64,000 bases of DNA from Theodoxus fluviatilis (GCA_034096865.1 JAWQFJ010025561.1:67001-131000), one strand, 5' to 3'. Shown: positions 1-10,889, numbered from the stretch's first letter. Notes: a model not told the origin generated them from the sequence alone. A program made the numbers and translations.

Positions 1-458
1 CATACAGAATAATTTTATTGACCTAGTTTGATCAATAAACTTTTGTGAATGTATTGACAAGAATCACAAACAAGGGCATGCCATTTAATTTTACCAAATC
101 AAAACTGCATGCATGTTAATGGGTTATGGCAAGAGTAAAGATTTCTTTCATGATACTGACCAAATATTTTCATGAAAAGGTAATATATTCACCATATACC
201 TATTCCAAACCATGCCTAATTTGACCATGCATTATCAGGCGGGACTGAAGTGAAGTCAACCACAAACTTTACTAAAAACTTTAAAAGAAAACTGAAGGTT
301 TTTAAAAAGAAAAGAACACACGACATCCGGCCATGCAGGGCTTGACCCCAGTGCAGTCCATGTATCACTGGCGGCCTCACTGTCACCGTTTTGCTGCCCT
401 AGACATGTACAGAGAGGGCTGCATGCAGTAAGAGATGGTTAGTCCTGGGGGTGCTTAC
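1..458 (-). other. Start of intron beyond last visible plexin exon
   Basis: This intronic sequence downstream of the last visible exon runs to the window edge. It is AT-rich with no recognisable plexin block. A stretch at about 318-404 (minus) can be read as an open frame after an AG, but it has no family similarity and no convincing donor. Confidence 0.6.
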
Positions 459-573
459 CACGAACGATGGATGGATACTGACCATATCCCCGCACCGACT
501 TGTCAGACACTAGACTGCTGTTGTAGGGAGTGTTTTGTTTGGACACCAGGGCCACAAATGCCCCATCTGGCAC
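459..573 (-). CDS. PlexA: PlexA exon 22 of window: end of Rho-binding domain
   Basis: This is the last exon visible. It reads VPDGAFVALVSKQNTPYNSS, then SDKSVRGYGQYPSIVR. It matches vertebrate V-P-D-G-x-V-V-A-L-V-S-K-Q-x-x-x-Y-N and the variable linker that leads to the second GAP half. Acceptor GCGTAG, donor GTAAGC. Phase 0 in, phase 1 out. The next exon, expected to carry the W-H-L-V-K block, is not in the remaining 458 bases. Confidence 0.9.
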
Positions 574-983
574 CTACGCGATGAAAATGCAGGTGAGACA
601 GAAAGTCAACATGAGCAAGAATCATGGAATGAGATCACTACACACAGAAGTTTCTCCATCAGTGGTTCAGTTATGGTGCACAGCTGTTTTATTAAATCAA
701 CTGCAGCAGTTGTTATTGTCGAAAAGGATTCGAGTCATCATCCAACCTCACTTTTTCATTTATCATGGCATTAACAACAACTGATTTTTAAATCACAAAA
801 CAAACACAATTAACATTGATCTATCTCATTCCTAGTATAATTTTATAGATGTGCATTTATAGGCACATACTACCAATTCAACAGAACTTACAGATGGACC
901 ATGGGAGCTGGGGTTGGGTGGTGGTTGGGGGTGGGGGGTGGGGTGAAATGAGGGGGTGGGGGTGGGGGGGTGGGGGGGGGGGA

Positions 984-1098
<115 letters not shown>

Positions 1099-1613
1099 AA
1101 TCAATGAACTTTATTGGTGGGGCCTCCGACCTTTTGCAAGGTGAAAGTTTCACATAACATAGCTATGCAACGTCCCAGTGACTCGGAATAGCACAGTGTG
1201 ACCTGACATAGTGTTATGCGGAACAGTGGGTATAGACATACCCAGTGTAATAGTTACTGGCACATGTAGCATTAACGTTTGCAAACATGTTGATTCATAT
1301 TCATAATTTCATTTCCTTCTTTTCTCCACTTCACAGTGAGATATATGGAGGAAGGGAGGGAGGGAGGGAGGGACAGTCAGACATAGAGACAAAGAGAGTA
1401 TCTCTGAGCCAAAGAAGAAAATAATCTACTACAGTACTCTGCAGCACAGACTGGAAGCAAAAATGTTGCATATACATCTAATGTTACGATGACACTAATA
1501 CCCCCAATTTACTCCTCTAACAGTAGCATCTGCATTGTAGTTTGACTGATTTTTGTTCTCTCTGCCCATCTGCCCCTGACAAAACCAATTAATAAAAAAC
1601 AAACACAGAAGAA

Positions 1614-1684
1614 AACACACACACACACACGCACGCACGCACGCACGCACACGCACCCCCCCCCCCCCCACACACACACACACA
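1614..1684. repeat. (CA)n with GCAC and poly-C interruption
   Basis: CA repeats broken by ACGC units and a run of about 13 C. Confidence 0.95.
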
Positions 1685-1868
1685 TGTAAGTTATAGAAGA
1701 TCAAAATGTGCCCCCAGTTTCAGAAGATGAGCTCAGGAGAGTTTCAACACAGTTCATGTTGGAATGTTTCCTATTCTTTCCGGCAGGGCTCTGGAGCTTC
1801 AGTTTGACAAATTTACCAAATGACCATCAGCATTTTGATCCCAATGAGAAACAAGAAACTGTACATAC

Positions 1869-2005
1869 CTGGTAGTGGGAGAGTGTGTTTAACCTTTTGT
1901 AGTCTCCTTCCATTTTGGAAGTGCCGTCTTCATCATGAAGAACAAGCTGACGAGCCCCTTTTGTGGGGTAAGGATTTGCATGGGACTTATCGGTGTTCAC
2001 CCATT
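1869..2005 (-). CDS. PlexA: PlexA exon 21 of window: Rho-GTPase-binding domain, second part
   Basis: The exon reads (E)W, then a novel stretch VNTDKSHANPYPTK, then GARQLVLHDEDGTSKMEGDY and KRLNTLSHYQ. The ends match vertebrate E-W-R-Q-G-S-G-A-R-M-I-L-Q-D-E-D...K-R-L-N-T-L-A-H-Y-Q. The acceptor CCTCCAG after a good pyrimidine stretch was chosen because it restores Glu-Trp in phase. A later AAAAG acceptor (exon end at 1957) would also be in phase but drops Glu-Trp. Donor GTATGT. The loop between EW and GAR is about ten residues longer than in vertebrates. Confidence 0.87.
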
Positions 2006-5000
2006 CTGGAGGATGATCAAACAAGACTGCCAATGAGGAAACGAAACAAGAACCTGTTACCCCCTGTCTGCAGTGTGGAGTCCTAGCCATGCAAGGCAGA
2101 CAATCAGTATGAGGCAAATGGAGGAGAGGAGACTTAGAGGCAGGCATCTCTCTAACTACTCTGATCTCCATCTTGCCAAGATCAAGAGACATAGAGCATG
2201 TGCCAATGCATATCTCATAAGAGAAGCGGCTGCAAGCACATGCTTGAATTAAGCAGAGGCATCAGTTGCAAACATGTCTATTTCACACCAGAATTCCAGG
2301 GATTTTTTTTGTTCGGGAAGAATCAGAAATTTGTAACCTTCCAGAAATTCTGTCCATCTGCTACAGAATGTTTCAATAATTTCAGTACCAGAAAGCAATT
2401 GGATGCAAAAAACGTTCTGGTATTTCCAATAAGTTCACTCCAAGGCTCATAAAAAAAATGGAAATAAATGAATGAACGCATTGGATCTATTCTTATCCCC
2501 AAGCCACAGGGGGAAGTGAAGGGATAAGTGAATGGGAAAATGCACAGAAACATATATTTTAGCAATAATCCTGATCTTACACTTTCTTGAATTTGGCAAT
2601 GACAGGTTTCCATATGCGAAATGTTCATTGCCAGAAGAATAATTACATGTGAAAGAGCCTCTATGGCTAAATTATATGAAAATGTAAACTAATAGAATCT
2701 CTGCATCTAGGACATCCTCTCCAAATGGCAAGATTATGACAATTGCATCATGAAAAAATGGGTGTCATGTGATAATAAATCAGCATAAATGGATACAATA
2801 GTCTGCTATGTCCATAATTTCTTGAATGTTATAATGTTAAAAGACAGGATTTCCATCCTGCCCTGATTTCCATGCATGTACACTCATCAATGACTTGAAA
2901 TGTGCTTCTTTTGAAAAACAGAAGAGAACACAGATGCATAACACATAGCATAACATAGTTCCCTCATCACTATACAATCATGTCTTTCCACACCACCCCC
3001 AGGGTTTCCATTAAAATTTCTACAAATTCTTTCATTTCAACTGGTGATCCTACCAGTGGTTCATGTCTATGTATATCAAAGTTTGATAACCATGCTACAA
3101 ATAACATGTGTCCGTTTTTTCATGATGCAACATGTATTATCGTGATGACAGAATGGTTTGGTTCATGAGAAGATGAGGCAGCAGCATTCATGAAATATTC
3201 AAATCAGTTGATAGGGTTGTCAGTAATAATGAGGCATGATGTTGGCATGCATTTCTTGTTTGTAAGCAACCTTAACCATGAGGACAAAGCTACAGATGAA
3301 TGGATGAATTAATGTACTAGTATAACTACAACAAGCATGTGAGGCCTTCGATGGAGCATGATGAGAACTGAATATTGTGATAGGTGCATGATGCACATAT
3401 ATAAAGCGTTTCGGAATATATCTCATGAAATTAAAATTACATCAGTTCAATCAAGGTATTCCTATGCTTTTTTTTCATTATACATTTTTGTTGTTGTTTG
3501 TTTGTTGAAAAGACACAACAGAAAACTAAACAGGATAAATCAGACAATGGAAACTACACATCACATTAGCATCCAAATGCCATCATTTGTTCAACAATGC
3601 TGAATTAAGCAGTACATTTGGTTTAATGATGGAAAAGATGACAAACGCCCGAGGTGAAATCAGAGGAAAGATGCTATGCCCATTAGGGTGAAACATGCAC
3701 CGAGCAAGGGAGAGAAAGTGAAAAGGCAAACAAATTTATCCAATCCAACTTAGTTTAGGTCAGTCCAAGCTGAGCCCTTCATGGATGCATTCAAGTTTGT
3801 TTTTTTCTTTAAAAGAAATTTAAATAATAAACTGCATGTTAAAATCCAAACATCTGGTTCTAGAGCATTTACTTCTTCCATTGCCATAAAGAAGACAAAA
3901 AAAGAAAAAAGAAGAAAGAAACAAATTACAAATCAGATATTCGTCTCATTTGGCAATAATTGTGGTATACACATTATTTTCTGGTTTGTAATGCATGCTT
4001 GTTGGATTTTTCAATGCATCAATGAGTAGGGCTGATGTTAGTATAGAAAGCAACTAACCACTCCAACACTGCAGATACATCAAACTACTCATCAACAAAA
4101 TCATGGAAAAGTAAAGTCACACAGAAATCACTACAACATATGGAAGTTAAGGAAATCTTCAAAATTCAACAGAAAGAAGATAATAAAATAAAATGAAAGA
4201 AAATAAAATAGAGAAATACAATAATCAGAGAACGGTTAGAATGACATTACTGCATTGACATGTTAAATTTTAACAAAAACAGAAATAATTACACCAAATT
4301 CATGGCCATTCAAAGAAAGGATCAAAGAAAAACAAAAGAAGTTCAATAGTGTGAGCCGTCATAATATAACACAAAAGACAACCTCTACTATCCTTTCATT
4401 AGCTGCAGTATTTAATGCACAATGCAGTATGGTAGATCCCTCTGCTGCAATACATTTCAATTACACATCCTTGTGCAAATTTATCCTATTTAAAATGTAA
4501 ATATTTGGAACATACCTGTCACAGCATTTTGACAAAACCAAAATAAATTTGCTTGTTGTCTTCAGCACAGTGTTATTTCATTCTTGATTTCACCATTTAA
4601 AGCATTCAGTCAAGTTATGGCATTGATTTTTCCCACTGGTTAGGCAATGTGGTGAATTTCAGAGCTTTTTTCTTTGCTTTTACTTTTGAATCAAGCATTC
4701 GTGGCTGAGGCCGCTCAAGTGGAAGACTGCTTGGGAATTGAAAGCGGAAAGCAAGCAAGGAGTGATTGCTTCGTGATGATGTAAAGTGATTTTACAATAT
4801 AAAAACCAAGATGATGTGACTGGACTGCAAACATTTATGAACACTCACTGCAAATGGTGTGAAGTGAGGTCACCCAAAAGGAACGTGAAATCAATGCCAG
4901 ATCAGAGCCACTTGGGGTGATGAAGAAGCAGCAGTGACTGCGTGACAAGTGATCCAACTTACCAGTCTCGTTACTGAAAACCACCACTGTGCAAAGTTTG

Positions 5001-5103
5001 GTACAAGGGTGAATGAATGGAGTCTCAACATGGGTGGTTGGAAGGGAGACAACTCCAACGCATGATGATTCTTCAAGGGAGATAACACCGCTTGTCAACT
5101 TAC
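2006..5103 (-). other. 3.1-kb plexin intron without recognised features
   Basis: AT-rich intron inside the Rho-binding domain coding region. I see no second gene, no tRNA and no strong tandem repeat. ORFs up to 101 codons on either strand lack recognisable domains. The acceptor end (about 2006-2045) has a pyrimidine-rich stretch on the minus strand that supports the exon 21 start. Confidence 0.7.
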
Positions 5104-5263
5104 CCAAGTCCAGCTCCTCCTTGGGTGGGCGGCTGGAGAAGGCTGTGTTCTTGAAGATGGCGTCCAGAATCTTCTCCTTGACCTGGGAGATGGTGTCGCA
5201 GTCCAGCACCTTGACAGGCTGACTCTGCTGGGGGAACCGATCCAGGTCCAGCACTTGGATGGT
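5104..5263 (-). CDS. PlexA: PlexA exon 20 of window: Rho-GTPase-binding domain, first part
   Basis: The exon encodes [15 protein letters not shown], then [20 protein letters not shown] and RPPKEELDL. The V-K-V-L-D/[19 protein letters not shown] block is the ubiquitin-like Rho-binding insert of class A plexins, which binds Rac1 and Rnd1 in vertebrates. Acceptor TTCCCAG, donor GTAAGT. Phase 0 in, phase 1 out; G plus AA of the next exon gives Glu, reproducing the conserved E-W. Confidence 0.95.
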
Positions 5264-5602
5264 CTGGGAAAATATGGAGCCATGTCAGGAGAGACAAGTG
5301 GTCAGCTTTTCTTCATGCTTCACAGCCATCTCAAGAAAAATCCTTAAGTTTTCCTCAGTCACCTGACACTAACTAGGTGCTGCTCTTACTGTGACCTTTA
5401 TAATCCAGATAGGTTTAAATGTGTGCACTTGAAGAAGAAAAAAATATGGGAGTGAGTTAGAATAATACATTTTTTTACAAGATTTTTATATGAAACTTAT
5501 CAAGTCATGTCACAGTATATTCCTCCCTGTGGAATGGATTCTTTTTTAGAGAGAAGATATACCAAATCATATTCGTAGAAATTCATCTACACATGTTCTT
5601 TG

Positions 5603-5649
<47 letters not shown>

Positions 5650-5670
5650 TGTGTATACATATACACATAT
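5603..5670. repeat. (AT)n(GT)n microsatellite
   Basis: AT repeats followed by GT repeats with a TAT interruption, in the 450-bp intron between exons 19 and 20. Confidence 0.95.
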
Positions 5671-5713
5671 CAATCAAAGGCAATAGCTGAATGGGAAATG
5701 CAGAAGAACCTAC

Positions 5714-5860
5714 CATGGGTTTAAAGTTGATCTGCTGTCGGATGAGTTTGTCTTCACCAAGGGAGTAGCGGGCCTCGCTAGTGACAGTATCAACAGGGCC
5801 CTTTGACACCTGCTGCTTGATGGCCTGGTAGAGCATGAACAGTGGTTCCCCAGCACACTC
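5714..5860 (-). CDS. PlexA: PlexA exon 19 of window: end of first GAP half
   Basis: This 147-nt, phase 0 to 0 exon encodes [35 protein letters not shown] and KLIRQQINF. These are class-A plexin blocks; class B differs clearly here. It ends where the Rho-GTPase-binding domain insertion starts. Acceptor GTCTGCAG, donor GTAGGT. An AT/GT microsatellite (5603-5670) lies about 45 bp downstream in the intron. Confidence 0.96.
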
Positions 5861-6315
5861 CTGCAGACAACAGGCATGTGGTTAATGCTGACTCTTGCAT
5901 GTATGGTGACTATTTGATTCTCTCAGCTCCTTCTTATGCTTAAGAAACTAAAATGCCAACAGTGTTGTTGATAGTCCTGCCAGATTTGCTACATGACAAA
6001 AGCATTCTTGTAGTGAAACAAAAGTATACAACGAATGAAGGAATTACAAAATTGTCAAAAGGCTATTTATAGTCTGTCATACCCTGCCCTTGAACTCTTA
6101 AAAATTTTTAATACAAAAACTTCCTCCAGCATCTAATGAAATATCATTGTTATCAAGGTCACCCACAAGAGGGTGTGAAAATATTATGAGAGCTTTAATG
6201 CCTTGATCACTCATGACATCTGGGCATGTGCTATTAAATCACGTTATATTTAAGGATATTTCTAGACTACAAATGAAATTAAGCATGGTGAGAAATGAGA
6301 GGCAGGCCAACATAC

Positions 6316-6382
6316 TCTAAGGAATCTGTACAGCAGGAATGTGAACCAGTTCGTCAGCATCTTCTCTGCCACAGACTCATTT
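6316..6382 (-). CDS. PlexA: PlexA exon 18 of window: GAP domain helix
   Basis: This 67-nt exon reads [20 protein letters not shown], nearly identical to vertebrate plexins ([17 protein letters not shown]). Acceptor TTCTTACAG, donor GTATGT. The exon is small and could be missed by automatic annotation, but it is one of the most conserved in the gene. Confidence 0.96.
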
Positions 6383-6747
6383 CTGTAAGAAATAAACAAT
6401 CCAAATGAATAAATAAATTAACTGAGAGAAAGTTTTCACAAGTAAAGATTGAAAAATTTAAGTAAGAACATGTTTTCATATTTAATTAAAAGAAGACAAA
6501 GTTACTCTGCTAAAAAAAAATTGAAAGCATTACTAATGAAGCCAAAGGGTAAAATTTAGAACACAAACAATTTTCATGTCTACAGGTTGTAACATTATTC
6601 AATCAAATGTAGCAACATGTGTGAAATACAATGAAGCAATTCTGGAAGAAAGAATTGAACTTTTGGTACACCTTTCCATGGCAAAATATAACAACCCAAG
6701 AACCATTCAGCACAACACAACACAGGCAAAGGTTGGAGGAAACTCAC

Positions 6748-6825
6748 CTTCTCAGAAGCAACTTGGGGTGGTTCTTCCCTTCAATTGACTTTTCTATCAA
6801 TTCTGCCAGTAGTGTCTTCAGGATG
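6748..6825 (-). CDS. PlexA: PlexA exon 17 of window: GAP domain helix
   Basis: This 78-nt exon reads ILKTLLAELIEKSIEGKN then HPKLLLR, matching the vertebrate block L-L-x-D-L-I-x-K-N-L-E-S-K-N-H-P-K-L-L-L-R-R. Acceptor TGTTTCAG, donor GTGAGT. Phase 2 in and out; AG plus A completes Arg. Confidence 0.95.
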
Positions 6826-7005
6826 CTGAAACAATAGATAAAGGTACTTCATAGCAATCTTTTACACACAAAAAGATACAAGAGAAAATCCTAGCTTTAT
6901 TTCCAACAGTTGAAGTACATGTGCTTCTTCGTTGTTTCCATTTTTCCATGTATTATTTCTTGAAAACGTAAGTCATGACAATGAAATCCTGAGATTTGCT
7001 AAATT

Positions 7006-7327
7006 TTGTACAAAAAGGGTAAGTTGAATTTCACAACAGTTCCTACACTTTCTTAATGGATGTACCAAAAGATAAGTTGAATTTCACAACTGTTCCTATG
7101 CTTTCTTAATGGTTGTTCAAAAAAAAATATTTGAAGTTCACAATGGTTCCTATGCTTTCTTATTGGTTGTACAAAAAGGATAAGTTGAATTTCACAACAG
7201 TTCCTACACTTTCTTAATGGATGTACAAAAAGATAAGTCGAATTTCACAACTGTTCCTATGGTTGTGCAAAAAGATATTTGAATTTCACAATGGTTCCTA
7301 TGCTTTCTTATTGGTTGTACAAAAAGT
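7006..7327. repeat. Tandem array of about 55 bp units in 3-unit higher-order form
   Basis: Six units and a partial seventh, each starting near TTGTACAAAAAG and containing GAATTTCACAA and GTTCCTA. Units 1-3 resemble units 4-6 in order (a 'cacttt', a 'gctttc' and an 'aatggttcc' type), so the array is about a twofold repeat of a 150-165 bp block. One unit has lost about 14 bp. The partial unit stops about 10 bp from the exon 16 donor. Confidence 0.9.
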
Positions 7328-7337
7328 AGTAACTCAC

Positions 7338-7531
7338 TCAGTGGAATACTCCATCTTTGTCTGCAGGGCGATGGAAATAAGGGATGCAACGTTGACACGA
7401 TCTCGCATGTAGAAGTTGCGGTTTGACTCCAAGGTGCGGATGAAGATGAGGAGGAAAGTTTTGTTGCCCATCAGCTGCTGGAACAGCTTCAGTCCTCGTT
7501 CCACTTCCTCTCTGTTGCGCTTTATGTTGAT
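7338..7531 (-). CDS. PlexA: PlexA exon 16 of window: GAP domain with Arg-finger motif
   Basis: The exon encodes [28 protein letters not shown], then [12 protein letters not shown]. The M-R-D-R motif holds the catalytic arginine of the plexin GAP fold (vertebrate S-M-R-D-R-G-N-V-A-S-L); both arginines are present, so the active site looks intact in this half. Acceptor CCCACAG, donor GTGAGT. Phase 0 in, phase 2 out; GA plus C gives Asp. A tandem repeat array (7006-7327) runs almost up to the donor on the intron side. Confidence 0.96.
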
Positions 7532-7876
7532 CTGTGGGCATTGTGCATAGCTTGAGTAAGTATAATCAATTCAAAAAAGACGATGTGATAATGTTTCTGA
7601 GTTATCAAAGAAAGTGAAGTAAAACATTTGATAAAATATCTCATGACTAACACTGTCAAGAAATTTTACTTACAAGTTCAGTGTAATCATCAGAGTAATA
7701 CACTACCATGTGAAATATATACTGTGACTGAGGAGAATATCAGTGCATTCATAGCAAGCATTAATGACAATTGAACCATGACCAAGGTATGAAAATAGAA
7801 TGAAATTCTTCATGAATTCTGCCAAGAATTCAATAAATTTGTGGGTGACATACATCGATTCCATGCAGGCAGTCTC

Positions 7877-8034
7877 AATATCAATCACCTCACCTGCAAA
7901 TCTCGCTCAATACCAATCACCTCACCTGCAAATCTCGCTCAATACCAATCACCTCACCTGCAAATCTCGCTCAATACCAATCACCTCACCTGCAAATCTC
8001 GCTCAATACCAATCACCTCACCTGCAAATCTCGC
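7877..8034. repeat. 32-bp tandem repeat, 5 copies, carrying a splice donor
   Basis: The unit contains CACCTCACCTGCAAATCTCG (plus strand) and recurs at exact 32-bp steps with donor positions at 7893, 7925, 7957, 7989 and 8021. The rightmost copy is the true end of plexin exon 15 with its donor; the four others are intronic copies of the last 18 exon bases and the donor. Confidence 0.97.
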
Positions 8035-8170
8035 ACTACGGGATGGTCCTCCTGGCCTGGGAAGAGCACCCTCATGCAGTAGGTGCGGTAGTCCCAGAAT
8101 GGAATGGTCACATGACCACTGTCCAGATCGCTAGTCAGCTCTGTCATGTCAGTCTGAAGCTCAGCAAAGG
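8022..8170 (-). CDS. PlexA: PlexA exon 15 of window: start of GAP domain
   Basis: The exon starts [16 protein letters not shown], almost identical to the vertebrate plexin A sequence, followed by [17 protein letters not shown] and [10 protein letters not shown]. It forms the N-terminal segment of the GAP domain. Acceptor CTTGCAG. The donor GTGAGG is the first of five copies in transcript order: the last 18 nt of the exon plus the donor lie in a 32-bp unit tandemly repeated downstream (7877-8034). I chose the first donor because later ones would add in-frame stops (CAG GTG AGG TGA) and because this one joins in phase to the next exon. Confidence 0.95.
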
Positions 8171-8584
8171 CTGCAAGGCATGAAAGACACATGTCACCAT
8201 GGCTGCTCCAGTGAGGGGAACAATAGCTAAACGTATTTAGTGGCACTAACAGCTACATTCAGCCATTCAACAAGCTTGATAAATTTTGACAAATTTAGTT
8301 CAGTTACTCTTTCCCTCCCACTATGCAGTGTTCCAGATAGTCAAACAAAATATATATCAAGTCCCAGATATCATCATTTTCTTATTATTGAAAAAAAAAT
8401 CCCATCACAAGCCAGTAAAAGCATAATGACTCTTTCAGAGCAACAGCCACAATAAAACAAAACCAAAACAACAAAAAGTTGAGAAAAAAACACACCTCAC
8501 AAGCTTCTTCCTTTCAACATTTTGTCGTCATGCTTACATACATGCAAGAGTGAAAAATGTCTGGAGCCGCTCAATGTTCCTTTC

Positions 8585-8653
8585 ATCAGCTGAAACCCTT
8601 GGCTGCAGACCTTTCCAGTAGCTCAGCCAGGGACAGCCTCAATCAGCCAGAGG
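8585..8653 (-). repeat. SINE-like repeat, copy 1 (short)
   Basis: The stretch CAGTAGCTCAGCCAGGGACA and its surroundings match two other copies (10890-11009 and 13842-13969). On the minus strand the core reads CTGGCTGAGCTACTGG, which resembles a Pol III A-box. Intronic. Confidence 0.65.
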
Positions 8654-8756
8654 TGTATTTCACAAAGCAATCTTTGTGACTAGCTTCAACATTTCCTGAA
8701 CACATTATAAGCTTTTCTTTACAGAAGGAGGAAAGCGAGACCGATATTTTTCTCAC

Positions 8757-8994
8757 CTTCCTTGCACTCATTGGCCACCCGAGCCTCCAGGGAGTCCATC
8801 TGAATGCGCATTCGCTTCATCATGTCATCGCTCTTCCTTGATCTGACCGCCAGGCAGACAATGACAATGATGATGATGACAGTGCCGATGCCAGCAAAGA
8901 CAGCGATAAGAATGATAGTCCTCGTGGACATAGTCTCCGGCTCTTCATATTTCAGTAAGCCCAGTGTATCATTGAAGTTGTTTCCAATGAAGAC
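8757..8994 (-). CDS. PlexA: PlexA exon 14 of window: transmembrane helix and juxtamembrane coil
   Basis: The exon holds the last extracellular strand (VFIGNN...LGLLKYEEP), a 24-residue hydrophobic helix beginning IILIAVFAGIG and ending IVCLAV, then a basic stop-transfer RSRK and the juxtamembrane helix RMRIQMDSLEARVANECKE. The last block closely matches the vertebrate L-Q-M-Q-M-D-N-L-E-S-R-V-A-L-E-C-K-E, which dimerises on activation. It fixes the orientation: everything to the right is extracellular, everything to the left cytoplasmic. Acceptor TTCTTCCAG, donor GTGAGA. The leftover G joins CC of the next exon to give Ala. Confidence 0.97.
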
Positions 8995-9675
8995 CTGGAA
9001 GAAGAATTGTCACTGGCATCAGCATTAAAGCATAGAAAGTTGTCAATTTTTAGTCTTCAAAGTTTTGGTGACTTTCACTAACCCTGAAATAAATAATTAG
9101 CCATGTGAACCTGACAAAAAAAATCATTCAAAAAGGACACGAAGATGATATAACAAAGCATGTCACACTTTCATGACATTGCCTATGAGAAAAAACTTTT
9201 TTTAATGTGAAGAAAAGCAAGATGAGGGGCATGTAAAACAGAGCATCACAAATTTGCAGCTTGCTCGACTGAATGATTCATCCCTTTCATCTTGCCCTGG
9301 GCTTTACAATCTCTATTCAGGTTCTATGAAGCACCAAAAAAAAGGAAAATACCTGTACACCTCTCCAAGAAGTTGCCAAGAAGCAAAGAAACAAGTTATA
9401 TATGAGTAAATCTAAAGATATGTGGTGATCATTTGTTTTTCTATGTCGCAGAACTTTATCATCTGGAACAGAGTTCCTGTGGCACAAAGAAAATGTTAGT
9501 CTCTAAAATCACAAAAGAAATAACTTTAGACTTTCTATTCATCGCTAGATTGTGTGTTTCATTTGGAGTATGTCTGATGGGGTAGAGCTCAACTCTTTAA
9601 AAGGGTACTTACATACATGTATACATACAAAAAAGGGGAAGGGGTGAGGTGAGATATCAAGGGGAGAGAACTCAC

Positions 9676-9834
9676 CACAACTTCAGGGTAGAGGGTGTCT
9701 GAGAGGGTGGCAGGCTGATTGGGTGGGGGGCGGCATGTGATGACATCGCTGGCCACAGAGGAGATGTTGCAGTTCTCCGACCCCACCATCACCACAACGT
9801 CTTGCTCCCGCACTGCTGGCTTGAAGTGCAGGCC
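9676..9834 (-). CDS. PlexA: PlexA exon 13 of window: IPT6, membrane-proximal
   Basis: The exon encodes the body of the last IPT module: GLHFKPAV, then VVVMVGSENCN, then DVITCRPP. It has the pattern V-x-V-G-x-x-x-C...L/I-x-C-x-x-P of plexin IPT6, and one sequon (NIS). Acceptor CTTGCAG, donor GTGAGT. Phase 0 to 0; the end PEVV joins VFIGNN in the next exon. Confidence 0.93.
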
Positions 9835-10276
9835 CTGCAAGACAAGGTGAGGTAATCAGCTCTGGCTCATGATCACCATGTAACATTTATATGAGTGGTA
9901 CTACTGCTAATCACTCTCTTTGACACAATCTTTCTCATGTGACAATGTACATGAAACATATAATGAAAACTCCAAAAAGTGTAAACTGAAAAATAATTAC
10001 CATTTGACTTGACCTCCCACCAACACATCTGTACATTGGGTTAATCAACTCCAGCCAAGTGTGTTTGGTGTGACAATGTGTATGAAAGAAATAAATCCAA
10101 AAATATACTTTTTTAAAAGTATGAATTAAAGTTTGAAAAATGATTGTGCAACGGGTCAATCAAATCCAACCAAGTGTGTAAGGCACACATCAAAAGAAAT
10201 TCATCACTAAGATCAAGAGAAAGATATGCACTCTAGAAGTCCTCAACCCAGAGAGCCATCATGACTTGGGACTTAC

Positions 10277-10531
10277 ATCCACAACCAGGACATCATTCTT
10301 CTTGGGGAAGGACTTGACGTTGGGGTTGAACTTGGTGACAACAGGGTCAGGGTAGATCTTCAGGCTGCCATGCTCCTCACGGGAGAGGTTGAGCAGGGAA
10401 GTGACTCCATCCATGCGGAAGCCAAAGGAGGCTTCATAATACTCCCCAGGGATGGGGTAGGGGAAGCGGGGTGTGGAGCACACCAGGCGGTGGGGCTGCA
10501 CAAGGGGATCCCCCATCACCTTGTGGCAGGG
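10277..10531 (-). CDS. PlexA: PlexA exon 12 of window: end of IPT5, start of IPT6
   Basis: This is the longest exon in the window (255 nt, phase 0 to 0). It gives HRLVCSTP (IPT5 cysteine), FGFRMDGV (matching F-G-F-x-x-D-x-V of vertebrates), YPDPVVTKF (domain boundary Y-P-x-P-V) and the opening strand of IPT6, DVLVVD. Sequon NLS. Acceptor CTTGGCAG, donor GTAAGT. The upstream edge is supported by the smooth join LEG to PCHK. Confidence 0.94.
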
Positions 10532-10889
10532 CTGCCAAGACAGCATCAAAGAACATTGCATACATGGGACATAGAAGCCATTTTGCATTTATCAGAGAAA
10601 CAACAGGATGCATGCATTGTTACTGTAACTACTTAATAAGAGAGCAGAAACACATTCAAACACTACTGTTCAGGAGGATATCATATACAAATAATTGTAT
10701 CACTTTTTTTTCTCTCCATATTTTTCCTTCTTGGCAGAATATTATTACAAACTAATCTTTTCCATAGCTGCAAGTTTGCTAGACAATTTCTATGCATAAA
10801 AGACCTAAAAGTCAAGAAGAAAAACAATCCTTGTAACTGTTTTCAGCAGTCATGCCAAGATGAAACTATTGGAGTCACTCTATAATCCC

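Larger units (their letters stand above)
5264..7337 (-). other. Short introns between exons 16 and 20
   Basis: Intron stretches 5264-5713, 5861-6315, 6383-6747 and 6826-7337 (the exons in between are listed separately). They are AT-rich. Apart from the microsatellite at 5603-5670 and the tandem array at 7006-7327, no feature is seen. Confidence 0.7.
8171..10276 (-). other. Introns between exons 12 and 15
   Basis: Intron stretches 8171-8756, 8995-9675 and 9835-10276 (exons listed separately). They contain the SINE-like copy at 8585-8653 and otherwise plain AT-rich sequence. Confidence 0.7.

Noticed and set aside
318..404. Possible plexin exon after an AG at about 404 on the minus strand
   Set aside because: The open frame lacks the W-H-L-V-K block or any family similarity and has no clear donor.
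1869..1957. Shorter version of exon 21 using the AAAAG acceptor
   Set aside because: It is in phase but loses the conserved Glu-Trp and has a poor pyrimidine tract; the upstream CCTCCAG acceptor was preferred.
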